Source: Azonexus sp. (GTDB taxonomy: Bacteria; Pseudomonadota; Gammaproteobacteria; Burkholderiales; Rhodocyclaceae). Taken from it: 45,882 nt of DNA. Position numbers and translations under genes: made by a program. The notes under the pieces were generated by a model. That model saw only the letters and a program-made list of their open reading frames with translations, made no database searches and had not been told where the DNA came from. This document shows positions 1 to 8,600 of this stretch, one piece after another. How positions within the stretch are numbered: the first letter of the stretch is position 1; the number at the start of each line of letters is the position of its first letter. Location of the stretch: contig JAIRKE010000026.1 of the NCBI GenBank assembly GCA_031260295.1, positions 1 through 45,882 of the forward strand, written 5' to 3'.

Positions 1-116
1 TCGAGAAATGCCGGCGTTTGTGGAAAAACTGCGAGCGCAAACTCAACACCAGCTTGCAGTTCGTCCTCCTCGCCTTCCTGGCGCTTTTGCTCAGAAGATC
101 GTGAACAGGCTCTAAG
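1..116 (+). mobile_element. right end of an IS5-family insertion sequence
   Basis: The window opens inside an insertion sequence. A transposase tail runs to the TGA at 102-104, and just past it lies GAACAGGCTCTAAG (103-116), which resembles the terminal inverted repeat of IS5-group elements. The left end and most of the element lie outside the window, so the family call rests on the C-terminal residues and this putative end. The exact right boundary and any target duplication cannot be fixed. Confidence 0.6.
3..104 (+). CDS. IS5-family transposase, C-terminal fragment (cut by window edge)
   Basis: Reading from base 3 gives an open frame of 33 residues ending at TGA 102-104. It contains the stretch RRLWKNCERKLNTSLQ followed by a hydrophobic run ending in ALLLRRS, a very characteristic end of IS5-group DDE transposases. 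Only the last part is visible, so it cannot be judged whether the element is intact. The reading is confident as a transposase tail; the subgroup is inferred. Confidence 0.65.
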   Translation, partial: EKCRRLWKNCERKLNTSLQFVLLAFLALLLRRS

Positions 117-218
117 AAATATTTTTTGCCCAACGGCCCCGTCGGCGAAAGTCGGCGGGGCTTAGCGAGCGAAAAGGGGTCGCCTTCGCTTTAATTTCCA
201 CCATCACACCAATGGCGG

Positions 219-947
219 TTATCGTGCCAGCCAGATTAGCGTCGCCATGCGCCCGGTAACGCCGTCGCGCCGATAGGAGAAAAAGCGCCCGGCCTCGTCG
301 ACCGTGCAATGGCCGCCGCCGAAGATGGCGGTGATGCCGATGGCTGTCAGGCGCTGGCGGGCCAGGGCGACAATGTCGGCCAGCCATTTGCCGTCACCGA
401 CCGTCTGGAAAGCGCTGGCGGCGGTCGGGTCGCGGTCGACGAAGGCGCTTCTGACCTCGCCGCCGACCTCGAAACAGCGGGGGCCGATGGCTGGCCCGAA
501 CCAGGCCAGCAATTCGCCCGGCGGCGAGTTCATGGTAGCGACGGTCGTCTCCAGCACGCCGGCGGCCAGGCCGCGCCAGCCGGCGTGGGCCGCCGCGACG
601 ACGCTGCCGGCGCGGTCGCAGAACAGTACCGGCAGGCAGTCCGCCGTCATTACCGCACAAACGACTCCGGGCCGGCGGGTGAAGGCGGCATCGGCTTCCG
701 GCGCGCCGGCCACGGCGGCGGCATCGACCACCGCGATGCCGTGCACCTGCCGCAGCCAGCACGGTTCGCTCGGCAGCAGCAGGCGCAGGCTGGCGCGGTT
801 AGCGGCGACGCGACCCGGGGCATCGCCGACATGGTCGCCGAGATTAAAACTGTCCCACGGCGGCGGGCTGCAACCGCCGCCGCGCAGGGTCTGAATGGCC
901 CGCACCCGAGGCGGCGCCGGCCATTCGGGATGCAATACCTCAGCCAT
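219..947 (-). CDS. pgeF: peptidoglycan editing factor PgeF (YfiH, multicopper-oxidase-fold)
   Basis: A protein of about 242 residues of the PgeF/YfiH family (DUF152). The family is now associated with removing wrongly incorporated residues from peptidoglycan precursors and was formerly called polyphenol oxidase/laccase. Visible family motifs are WLRQVHG, TADCLPVLF and AAHAGWRG, which hold the conserved His/Cys metal or active-site residues. I chose the ATG at 947 (MAEVLHPEW) over an in-frame ATG at 971, because 947 gives an 8-bp overlap with the end of rluD, typical of translational coupling, and drops a non-conserved leader. It sits downstream of rluD in one leftward unit. A 6-bp G+C stem at 136-141/156-161 lies beyond the stop but has no U-tract. 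Confidence 0.9.
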   Translation of the reverse strand: MAEVLHPEWPAPPRVRAIQTLRGGGCSPPPWDSFNLGDHVGDAPGRVAANRASLRLLLPSEPCWLRQVHGIAVVDAAAVAGAPEADAAFTRRPGVVCAVMTADCLPVLFCDRAGSVVAAAHAGWRGLAAGVLETTVATMNSPPGELLAWFGPAIGPRCFEVGGEVRSAFVDRDPTAASAFQTVGDGKWLADIVALARQRLTAIGITAIFGGGHCTVDEAGRFFSYRRDGVTGRMATLIWLAR

Positions 948-1896
948 GACGCAGATTTTCGAGCAGATCACGCATGTCCTGCGGCAGCGGCACCTCCCAC
1001 TGCATTTTCAGGCCGCTCTGCGGATGCACCAGGCCCAGACGGGTGGCATGCAGAGCCTGGCGCGAAAAATCCGGCAGCTTGGCGTTGGGCCGGCCATAGA
1101 CCGAGTCGCCGACCAGTGGATGACCGATGGAGGCGAGATGGACGCGAATTTGGTGCGTGCGCCCGGTTTCCAGCGAGCATTCGACGAAGGTGCAATAAGG
1201 GAAAGATTCCAAAATCCGAAACCAGGTCAGCGCCGGCTTGCCGCCGCGATTTTCCGGCACCACCGCCATCTTGACGCGCTGCACCGGGTGCCGGCCAATC
1301 GGCGAATCGACACCACCGCCGCTCTTCATTGCGCCGGCCGCCACGGCCAGGTAGACACGGCGCACGGTTCGCGCCTGCAATTGGCGGACCAGATCGGTTT
1401 GCGCCTCCAGCGTCTTGGCGACGACCAGGAGGCCGCTGGTGTCCTTGTCCAGGCGATGCACGATGCCGGCCCGCGGAATCGCCGCGATGCCCGGCACATG
1501 ATGCAGCAGCGCGTTCATCAGGGTACCGTTCCAGTTGCCGCTGCCGGGATGGACGACCAGCCCGGCTGGCTTGTTGATGACCAAGAGCGTCTCGTCCTCA
1601 AAAACGACGTTGAGCGGGATGTCCTCCGGCAGTTCCTGGCCATCGCGGGCATCTCTCGGCTCGCTGACGCTCAGGCGCTCGCCGCCGAGTAATTTGCGCT
1701 TGGGCTCGCGCTCGACCTTGCCGTCGATGGCGACATGGCCGTCGCGCACCCAGGATTGCAGGCGGTTGCGCGAATGCTGGGGGAGCAGCGCAGCCAGCAC
1801 CTGATCGAGGCGGCGGCCGGATTCGGCATCCGGGACGCTCAAGTGCAGCGGTTCAATTCGGCTATAATCGCCGGCGTTTTCCACAGGATTTTTCAT
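940..1896 (-). CDS. rluD: 23S rRNA pseudouridine(1911/1915/1917) synthase RluD
   Basis: An RluA/RluD-family pseudouridine synthase of about 318 residues. It has an N-terminal S4 RNA-binding segment (RRLDQVLAALLPQHSRNRLQ) followed by the catalytic domain, with the catalytic aspartate in HRLDKDTSGLLVV and the family motif GRTHQIRVH near the C terminus. RluD modifies helix 69 of 23S rRNA. The start at 1896 (MKNPVENAG) is preferred; an upstream in-frame ATG at 1968 would run 70 bp into bamD. With this start, the rluD and bamD initiation codons overlap head to head by two bases. Its 3' end overlaps pgeF by 8 bp. Confidence 0.92.
   Translation of the reverse strand: MKNPVENAGDYSRIEPLHLSVPDAESGRRLDQVLAALLPQHSRNRLQSWVRDGHVAIDGKVEREPKRKLLGGERLSVSEPRDARDGQELPEDIPLNVVFEDETLLVINKPAGLVVHPGSGNWNGTLMNALLHHVPGIAAIPRAGIVHRLDKDTSGLLVVAKTLEAQTDLVRQLQARTVRRVYLAVAAGAMKSGGGVDSPIGRHPVQRVKMAVVPENRGGKPALTWFRILESFPYCTFVECSLETGRTHQIRVHLASIGHPLVGDSVYGRPNAKLPDFSRQALHATRLGLVHPQSGLKMQWEVPLPQDMRDLLENLRHG
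1863..1868 (+). promoter_or_regulatory. probable -10 box for bamD, inside rluD
   Basis: A perfect TATAAT lies 27 bp upstream of the bamD ATG. No clear TTGACA is visible at the expected distance. Because the rluD and bamD starts overlap, this element falls within the first codons of rluD on the opposite strand, so the two divergent promoters must each lie inside the neighbouring gene. Confidence 0.5.
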
Positions 1897-2722
1897 GATG
1901 CGAAGTTTAGCCGCATTCGGCCGCCCTCCCGCCTTCTTCCGCCTGCTCGCCGCGCTTTTCGTTGCCATCGCCCTGGCTGGATGCAGTTCGCTGTCCGAAC
2001 AGGCCGACCCAACCGCCGGCTGGTCCGCTGGCCGGCTCTATTCCGAGGCCAAGGAAGCGCAGGCGGACGGTAACTGGGATACGGCGGCCAAGTATCTGGA
2101 AAAGCTCGAAGCCCGCTTTCCCTACGGCCGCTTCGCGCAACAGGCACAACTCGAACTCGGCTATGTGTACTGGAAGGCCAACGAGGCCGGTTCGGCGCTG
2201 GCCGCCTGCGACCGCTTCATCAAGCTACACCCGAACCATCCGGCCATCGACTACGTGTATTACCTGAAGGGCCTGATCAATTTCAACGAGGATCTCGGCC
2301 TGATCGGCTATATCAGCAACCAGGATCTCTCCGAGCGCGACCCCAAGGCGGCGCGCGAAGCTTTCGAATCCTTCCGCGAACTGACCATCCGCTTTCCCGA
2401 CAGCAAGTACACGCCGGACGCGATCAAGCGCATGGACTACCTGGTCAACGCCCTGGCCCAGCAGGACGTCAACGTCGCCCACTACTACATGCGCCGGGGC
2501 GCCTACGTCGCCGCCGCCAACCGCGCCCAGTACGCGATCAAGACCTACCCGCGCGCGCCGGCCATCGAGGAAGCGATGTTCATCCTGGTCAAAGCCTATG
2601 ACGAACTGGGCATGACCGACCTGCGCGACGACGCCGACCGCGTGCTGCGCCAGAACTTCCCCGACAGTCGTTTCTACCAGACCGGCCTGGAACGCAAGAG
2701 CCCGTGGTGGAAGCTGTGGTGA
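1895..2722 (+). CDS. bamD: outer membrane protein assembly factor BamD (lipoprotein)
   Basis: BamD is the TPR-containing lipoprotein of the beta-barrel assembly (BAM) complex, anchored in the inner leaflet of the outer membrane. The protein has 275 residues, with a signal peptide and lipobox ALAGC, then TPR-like helical repeats. These include the motif YSEAKEAQADGNWDTAAKYL and a second tetratrico unit around YPRAPAIEEAMFILVKAYDELG. It ends DSRFYQTGLERKSPWWKLW, as in other betaproteobacteria (old name ComL). Start codons at 1895 and 1898 are both possible. It ends one base before the convergent DUF3293 gene. Confidence 0.93.
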   Translation: MMRSLAAFGRPPAFFRLLAALFVAIALAGCSSLSEQADPTAGWSAGRLYSEAKEAQADGNWDTAAKYLEKLEARFPYGRFAQQAQLELGYVYWKANEAGSALAACDRFIKLHPNHPAIDYVYYLKGLINFNEDLGLIGYISNQDLSERDPKAAREAFESFRELTIRFPDSKYTPDAIKRMDYLVNALAQQDVNVAHYYMRRGAYVAAANRAQYAIKTYPRAPAIEEAMFILVKAYDELGMTDLRDDADRVLRQNFPDSRFYQTGLERKSPWWKLW

Positions 2723-3142
2723 TCAGCCGCTCTGGCTGACCCAGACTAGACGCGGCACGCCATCCTCCCCGCCGCAGACGACAGCATTCTGGCCAAAATC
2801 GGCGGCCAGCGCGCAGGCGTCCTCGGCTTCCAGATCGGGGACGAAGCAGCTTTCCTCGACTGGCCAGGCGCCGTCATCGGCGATATGTTCAGCGGCGAAG
2901 GGTTCGTAATTGCCTTCGAGCAACTCGCATTCCAGCCGCGCCTGCCGCTCGGCATTACTCGCAGCATCCAGTCGCTGTGCGCCGGGATTGCAGGCGGTGA
3001 CGAGGGCGAAGCAGCGGCAGCCCGCCGCCGCCAGCCAGGCGCGCAGGCGCTCGTCGGCCTGATCGAGGCGCAGATCGAGCGGGCCAGCAGGCAGGAACAC
3101 CCGATAGGTGGTTGCGCGGTAGGCCGCTTCCAGCTTATTCAT
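2723..3142 (-). CDS. DUF3293 family protein
   Basis: A small soluble protein of about 139 residues. Features of the DUF3293 family are the opening YRATTYRVFLP, the central FALVTACNPGAQR with a conserved TAxNP, and the later EESCFVPDL and FGQNAVVCG segments. No biochemical function is established for the family. The start at 3142 (MNKLEAAYR) overlaps the rmuC stop by 8 bp, so the two are probably translated from one leftward message; a start at 3169 is less likely. It converges with bamD with no spacer. Confidence 0.75.
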   Translation of the reverse strand: MNKLEAAYRATTYRVFLPAGPLDLRLDQADERLRAWLAAAGCRCFALVTACNPGAQRLDAASNAERQARLECELLEGNYEPFAAEHIADDGAWPVEESCFVPDLEAEDACALAADFGQNAVVCGGEDGVPRLVWVSQSG

Positions 3143-4475
3143 CGTCGCCATCGTCCAGGTCAGCGACACCGATCAACTGCTCGGCCACGCCGACGGGCAG
3201 CGCCTCGACTTCCTTCAATTTGCGCGACAACTGGCGCGTGCGCGTTTCCGCCCGGCCGATGGAATTGCTCGCTTCGTCGAGTTTCTTGCGCGTGTGGGCA
3301 AGCGCCTCGCCGAACTTGCCGAACTCGGTCTTGACCGCGCCGAGCACCGCCCACACCTCGGCCGAGCGCTGCTCGATGGCCAGCGTGCGAAAGCCCATCT
3401 GCAAACTGTTGAGCATGGCCGCCAGCGTTGTCGGCCCGGCCAGGCTGACGCGGAAATCGCGCTGCAAGATTTCGGCCAGCCCTGGCCGGCGCAGCGCCTC
3501 GGCGTACAGCCCTTCGACCGGCAGATAGAGCAGCGCGAAATCAGTAGTATGCGGCGGCGCGACATATTTGTCGCGGATGCTGCGAGCCTCGTTTTTCAGG
3601 CGCGTTTCGATGGCTTTGGCCGCCTCCTCGACCGCCGCCGGGTCGCCGCGCTCCTGGGCTTCGAGCAGGCGCTGGTAATCCTCGATCGGGAACTTGGCGT
3701 CGATCGGCAGCCAGACGACGGCCCCGTCATCCTTGCCCGGCAGGCGGATGGCGAAATCGACCCGCTCGTTGCTGCCGGGCCGAGTATTGACGTTGGCCGC
3801 GAACTGCTCGGCGGTCAGCAACTGTTCGAGCAGCGCCGACAACTGCACCTCGCCCCAGGTGCCGCGCGTCTTGACATTGGTCAGCACGCGCTTCAAATCG
3901 CCGACGCCAGCGGCCAGCGACTGCATTTCGCCAAGACCGCGATGCACCTGTTCCAGGCGATCGCTGACCAGCTTGAAGGATTCGCCCAGGCGCTGCTCCA
4001 GCGTCGCGTGCAGCTTCTCATCGACCGTCCGCCGCATTTCCTCCAGCTTGTTGGCATTATCCGCCTGAATCGCCGCCAGCCGCCCCTCGACACTCTGCTT
4101 GAGACGCTCGAAACGCTCGTCGAGACCAAGCGAAAAACGGCTCAACTCACGGGCAAAAGCCTCCAACCGCTCGGCCTGCAACGCGCCAAACTGCCCCACC
4201 TGGGTCGTCACCGCCTGCCCCAGCAGCGTCGCCGACTGGGCGCGTTCCTCCCGGTCACGAAAAGCCGCCTCGGCATCCTCCCGCCGGCCGCGCGCCAGTT
4301 CCTCGCGCAGCTCACGTTCCAGCCGCGCCAAGCCCTGCTCCAGCATCACCCGCAGCACATCCAGACGCGCCCCGGCGGCATCGGCAGCGCGGCTACGCCA
4401 CAGCGCCACGGCTTGCAGCAGGATGACCAAGCCCATGCCGGCCATCAAGACCAGCCCTATCGTTTCACTCATCAT
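3135..4475 (-). CDS. rmuC: DNA recombination protein RmuC
   Basis: RmuC-family protein of 446 residues, linked genetically to limiting inverted-repeat-driven recombination. It has one N-terminal membrane helix (about residues 5-24), a long coiled coil (about 30-200), and the conserved nuclease-like RmuC domain. That domain includes RGTWGEVQLSALLEQLL and LPIDAKFPIEDYQRL, the latter with the Asp/Lys of a restriction-endonuclease-like fold. The C-terminal RAETRTRQLSRKLKEVEALP is typical of the family. Length is normal. It is the upstream partner of the DUF3293 gene. Confidence 0.92.
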   Translation of the reverse strand: MMSETIGLVLMAGMGLVILLQAVALWRSRAADAAGARLDVLRVMLEQGLARLERELREELARGRREDAEAAFRDREERAQSATLLGQAVTTQVGQFGALQAERLEAFARELSRFSLGLDERFERLKQSVEGRLAAIQADNANKLEEMRRTVDEKLHATLEQRLGESFKLVSDRLEQVHRGLGEMQSLAAGVGDLKRVLTNVKTRGTWGEVQLSALLEQLLTAEQFAANVNTRPGSNERVDFAIRLPGKDDGAVVWLPIDAKFPIEDYQRLLEAQERGDPAAVEEAAKAIETRLKNEARSIRDKYVAPPHTTDFALLYLPVEGLYAEALRRPGLAEILQRDFRVSLAGPTTLAAMLNSLQMGFRTLAIEQRSAEVWAVLGAVKTEFGKFGEALAHTRKKLDEASNSIGRAETRTRQLSRKLKEVEALPVGVAEQLIGVADLDDGDDE

Positions 4476-4501
4476 ATGAATTCATCACCCAGGCATATCG
4501 T

Positions 4502-4631
4502 GTAGGTTGGGGTGAGTTTACGAACCCCAACATTTGGAGATATGCGTGAAAAAAGTACGGTTGAGGCAGAAATCGGCATTCTTATCGGAAAATGGTGATG
4601 GCGCCGGGGTGCGCAAGCTCACCCCAACTAC
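4502..4631. repeat. 130-bp element bounded by about 26-bp imperfect inverted repeats
   Basis: The left arm (4502-4528) starts GTAGGTTGGGGTGAG and ends in ACCCC. The right arm (4606-4631) is its reverse complement, with one indel and three substitutions. This family, GTAGG-TTGGGGTGAG...GAACCCC, is a common dispersed type in Proteobacteria (MITE- or REP-like). No coding content was seen. The right arm abuts the stop of the AT-rich gene at 4635. Confidence 0.6.
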
Positions 4632-4634
4632 ATG

Positions 4635-5141
4635 CTAATACGCAACAAGCGTACCGCTAGGCCAGTTAATCATTTGTCCATTCCATCCACACGGCAAGTG
4701 ACCGTACTCGTAGATCATCAAAAGCTGTGAGAAGAATGCCGGTACTTTGGGAAAGTGTTCTCGATACGTCATCTCAAGAGCAGCGCGATTTACATCAAGG
4801 AGCACTGTCGCTGCAATAGAGCCTCCTAGATCATGATATTGAAGTTTTTCACGAATAATTGGCATCAATTCTTGATCCAATTTTCTCCGAGACTCCCTTG
4901 CGAGATTGTTCCAATAACCACCATACGAGTTGTAATGGTGTTTCGCCAAATAACCTGTCAGATCGCCTTGCGCCTCAGTTCGAACATCCATCCATAAATC
5001 AGATACTAATGACGCCAACGCAATATTTTTATCTGGAAGCCAAATCACCGAAAATTCCAACTCAGCAGAAAACATTGATCCGCAATTAGCAAACCATGTA
5101 AATTTTTGCAAACGATCATAAAATTCTGAATTGAGTTTCAT
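4635..5141 (-). CDS. hypothetical protein, AT-rich orphan (168 aa)
   Basis: I do not recognise a family. The protein is soluble and aromatic-rich, with no signal peptide or membrane helix. The motifs ELEFSVIWLPDKNIALASLV and HHYNSYGGYWNNLARESRRK look like a folded globular domain. Base composition is visibly AT-richer than the neighbours, and the gene sits between two repeat elements, which suggests horizontal acquisition. The gene at 5221-5430 is upstream on the same strand, 79 bp away. A small two-gene AT-rich pair like this could be an immunity or toxin/antitoxin type cargo, but nothing in the sequence proves that. Confidence 0.6.
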   Translation of the reverse strand: MKLNSEFYDRLQKFTWFANCGSMFSAELEFSVIWLPDKNIALASLVSDLWMDVRTEAQGDLTGYLAKHHYNSYGGYWNNLARESRRKLDQELMPIIREKLQYHDLGGSIAATVLLDVNRAALEMTYREHFPKVPAFFSQLLMIYEYGHLPCGWNGQMINWPSGTLVAY

Positions 5142-5220
5142 TGAGCAAAATTTCGAATCGGGCTAGGGGCTCGCGGAACCTCAATCCCGCCAAGCGCACC
5201 AGCATAAAAAAGGCCGGGTA

Positions 5221-5430
5221 TTAGCAAAAATTGAATGCAATGTCTTTAATGATTCTTGCGTCGGCATCGCTAACTATCCCTGAGAGATAAGGCATTAGGT
5301 CAGCCAAAATACCTTTTGCAGGCACATCATTTCGTTCAACCAAGGCCAACAGCCTAGCCTTCACAACTGAATCTACAACATAGCTATTAATCAGGTTCAC
5401 AAAATGTACGCGTAATTCGTCGATCGTCAT
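5221..5430 (-). CDS. hypothetical small protein (69 aa)
   Basis: A short, probably helical protein, MTIDELRVHFVNLINSYV... ending DIAFNFC, with no recognised domain. Composition is AT-rich, like the downstream gene at 4635-5141 on the same strand, and the two may be cotranscribed. It starts 14 bp from a 213-bp inverted-repeat element. Function unknown; the alternation of acidic and hydrophobic residues fits a small helical regulator or immunity-type protein, which is only a guess. Confidence 0.5.
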   Translation of the reverse strand: MTIDELRVHFVNLINSYVVDSVVKARLLALVERNDVPAKGILADLMPYLSGIVSDADARIIKDIAFNFC

Positions 5431-5443
5431 TTTGAGGTATCAC

Positions 5444-5656
5444 AGCAAGCGTAGGATGGGTAGAGCACAGCGAAATCCACCAATCTCTCTGAAATAGCCA
5501 ATCCAATGCGAGCCCCTCCTGCTTGCCAAATTGGCCGTGAAGAAAAACTTCCGCCGGGAAAGGCATTGCACCGATTAGATATCATGACGTGTTATCTTAA
5601 ATCATTGAAAATTGTGTTGATGGGTTTCGCTACGCTCTACCCATCCTACGCTTGCT
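5444..5656. repeat. 213-bp MITE-like element with 39-bp inverted repeats
   Basis: The left arm (5444-5482) begins AGCAAGCGTAGGATGGGTAG. The right arm (5618-5656) is its reverse complement at 35 of 39 positions. The sequence GTAGGATGGGTAGAGC...GCGAAACCCATCA is a widespread proteobacterial repeat. No gene is seen between the arms. It fills almost the whole gap between the AT-rich gene pair and the DUF748 gene. Confidence 0.7.
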
Positions 5657-5675
5657 TGTGCGTTACAACACCACC

Positions 5676-8600
5676 CTATTTCAACGCAAAATCAACCCGC
5701 GCCCCCGGTTCCGTGCCATCCTTGGGTGGCACCAGGAACAGGCGTTCCGGCGCTATCTTGCCCTGCTCGACCAGCCAGGCCTGGACATTCTCGGCACGTC
5801 GCCGGGCCAGTAGCCGGATATCTTCGTCCTGGACCTCGGTATGGGCCAGGATCAGCTTTTCCATGTCCTCGACCGGCAGGTCTTTCAGGAAACCGATCAT
5901 GTTGCGCGGCTTGGGGAATTTCGCCGCCTTGTATACCTGCGTCAGGTAGATCTGGTAATCGGCGGCGGACATTTCCTCGCGCCCGTCCGCCTCGGGTTTA
6001 TCCTGGCGCCACGCGGCGCGTACCGAGCGTTCCAAGGCCACTTGCTTCAAGCCTTCGCGGTCGGTTTCCGGGTCGGCCGTGCCGCTGATCTCCAGCTTCA
6101 GCCCCTGCCGCTCATTGAGCGCCTTGACCAGCGTTTCCAAGGTCTTGATCTGGGCCTCGCCGAGCCGCGCCCGACCGGGCTCGAAATCGAGCTTCGACAA
6201 TTCCTCACCGTCGCCAAACATCGATCCGAGCAGCGCGAAGGGCGATGTCACCGCCTTGACGAACAGATTGACGATGACGCGCACGATCAGGCCGCCCATC
6301 GAGAATTGCGGATCGTCGAGCGAGCCGGAAATCGGCAGGTTAATGTCGATCTCGCCGCGATTGTTCTTCAACAGGGCGATGGCCAGGTTGACCGGCAACT
6401 GGGTAGCGTCGGGGCTTGCCACCGGTTCGCCGAAGGTGAATTGGTCGATGAAGATCTTGTTGTCGGCGGTCAGTTGGTTGTTTTCCAGCTTGTAGGCGAG
6501 ATCCAGCGACATCAGGCCCTTTTCGATGGCGTAGCCGGCATATTTGCCGGAATATGGCGAAAATCCGGTCAGGTCCACGCCTTTGACGCTGGCCTTGAGA
6601 TCGAGATAGGATTTGGCGGCCAGCGGGTTCAGCTTGCCCTGGATTTGCACCGGCGAAGCCTTGGCGTAGGCGCCGCGCAAGTCGAGATCGGCGACCGTAC
6701 CCTCCTGCGAGGACAGGCCGGTAACCCGACCGGCAAGCTGGGTGACGTTGACCGTGTAGTTGGGCTTGACGAAGTGGTCGGAAAAATTGATCGTGCCGTT
6801 CTGCAAGGTGATCTTGGCAATTTTCACCGGCACCGGCGGCTGGGCCGGGGTGGCGGGCGCGGCCGCGACTGGCGCCGGGGTTTCGCCGGTGGCGGCCGGC
6901 TCCGCTTCTGCTCGGCGGACGATGTCTTGCAGGTTCAGGCGGCCTTGGTCATTGAGAATCATGCGGGCGAAGAAATCGCTGAGCGCGATTTCGCCGATGT
7001 CGATGGCCAAGGGTTCGAGGCGGAAATCGACGCCCCCGAAATAGAGCGATTTCCAGCGCAGAAAATCGCTCTGTTTGGCCCCGGCCCTGTTGTCTCTTTC
7101 TACCGCCTGCACGTTGCCCAGCGTGGCCGAGCCGCGATAGCCCGCCTGCAGGCCGCCGTCGTCGAGGCGGATGCTGGCCTCGCCTTTGTTCGAGAACTGG
7201 CCGGCCTTCAGTTGGACATTGACCTGCTCGGCGAAATAAGGCTGCAACGGCAGCAGCGGAATCGCCTGCGTCTCGACCGCTAGGGTCAGGTCCAGGGGTT
7301 GCAGTTGCACGGTGCCGTCGACTTTCAGACTGCCGTGCTGGTTGATCTGCCCTTCGAGACTGAGTCGCCCCTGACTCCCCGGCTCGTTGCCCAGGCTCTC
7401 GCCGCTCAGGCGCAGCCCGGTCAGTTCCTGCACGGCCGCCGGCGTCGTGCTGCGGTCCTCGAAGCGCAATGCCAGGTCGTCGATGCTCAGGCTCTCGACG
7501 CGCGCGATCCACGGCCGCTCGTCGCCAGATTTGGCCTCACCCGCTCGGGCGGTTTTCAGGACCGGCGGATTGATCCACTCGATAGCCCCTTCCCGGTTGC
7601 GCAACAAGCGCGCCCGCGAACCGCTGTTGGCAATCTCGGCGATGTCGATGCGGCGTACCGGCAGGTCGACGCGCAAGCCCTTGGCGCTCATTTGTTCGGC
7701 GCGGAAACGCTCGCCGAGGTCGATCTGATAGCTGATCTCGGCAATCTCGATCGGCTCGGCCAGCTTGCTGTCGAGGCGGCCGACCCGGGCCTGCAATTGA
7801 CGTAATTCACCGGCCACCGGTTGCCCCGTCGATTCGTCGTTCCAGCGCACCAGCCCATTGTCGAGCGCGAACTCCCCCAGCGACCAGGTCAGCGCCGGCG
7901 CCTCGGCGCCGGTCGGCGGCGGAGTCGCCGGCTGGCCGCCGACCAAACCGTCGAGCATCTTGAGGACATTGAACTCACCTTGGCGGCTGACCCGCAGGCC
8001 GACCTCCGGGCTGTCGAGCGTCACCCGGCGCACGGCAATCTTGCGGTTGATCAGGTCGGCCTGGTCGAGGTCGACGGCCAGTTCCTTCCAGCCGAGCAGC
8101 GGCTGACCGTCGGCGGTATCGACCGCCAGCGCGGAAATCTTGGCGCCGCCGCGCACGGCCAGGGAGAAGACCTCCGCCGATACTTCCTTGAAGACGATCT
8201 TGAGGCTGGAATCGAGCCTGCCGGAAGTGATCCGCAACGGCAGCAAGGTCGGTAGATAGGGCTGGATGCTGGCCAGTTCGAAACCGTCGAGCTTGAGGTT
8301 GAGTTCACTTGCCCGCTGTTCGTCGAACGGCGTGCTGTGTCCCTGCAATTCGATCAAGGAGCCGTCGACACGAGCCGAGAAACGCGGCTCAACCAGGATT
8401 TCTGCCTGGTAAGGCAGACTCGACAGGAAGGGCAAGGCCAGGTTGATGTCGCTAATCTCGTGCCGCACGCCTTTCGGACGGTCGTCGAAAACGATGCGGC
8501 CGCCGACCAGTTCGATGTTGTTCAACGAAAAGCGGGGTATCGCTGATGGTTTCTCGCTGGGTTTGCTCCATTCGTCGAGGAGATCGGAAATGTCGTAGCG

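Noticed and set aside
5841..7283. A 480-codon frame antisense to the DUF748 gene
   Set aside because: Shadow of a GC-rich gene; no start signals and no domain, while the sense frame is a full-length AsmA-like protein.
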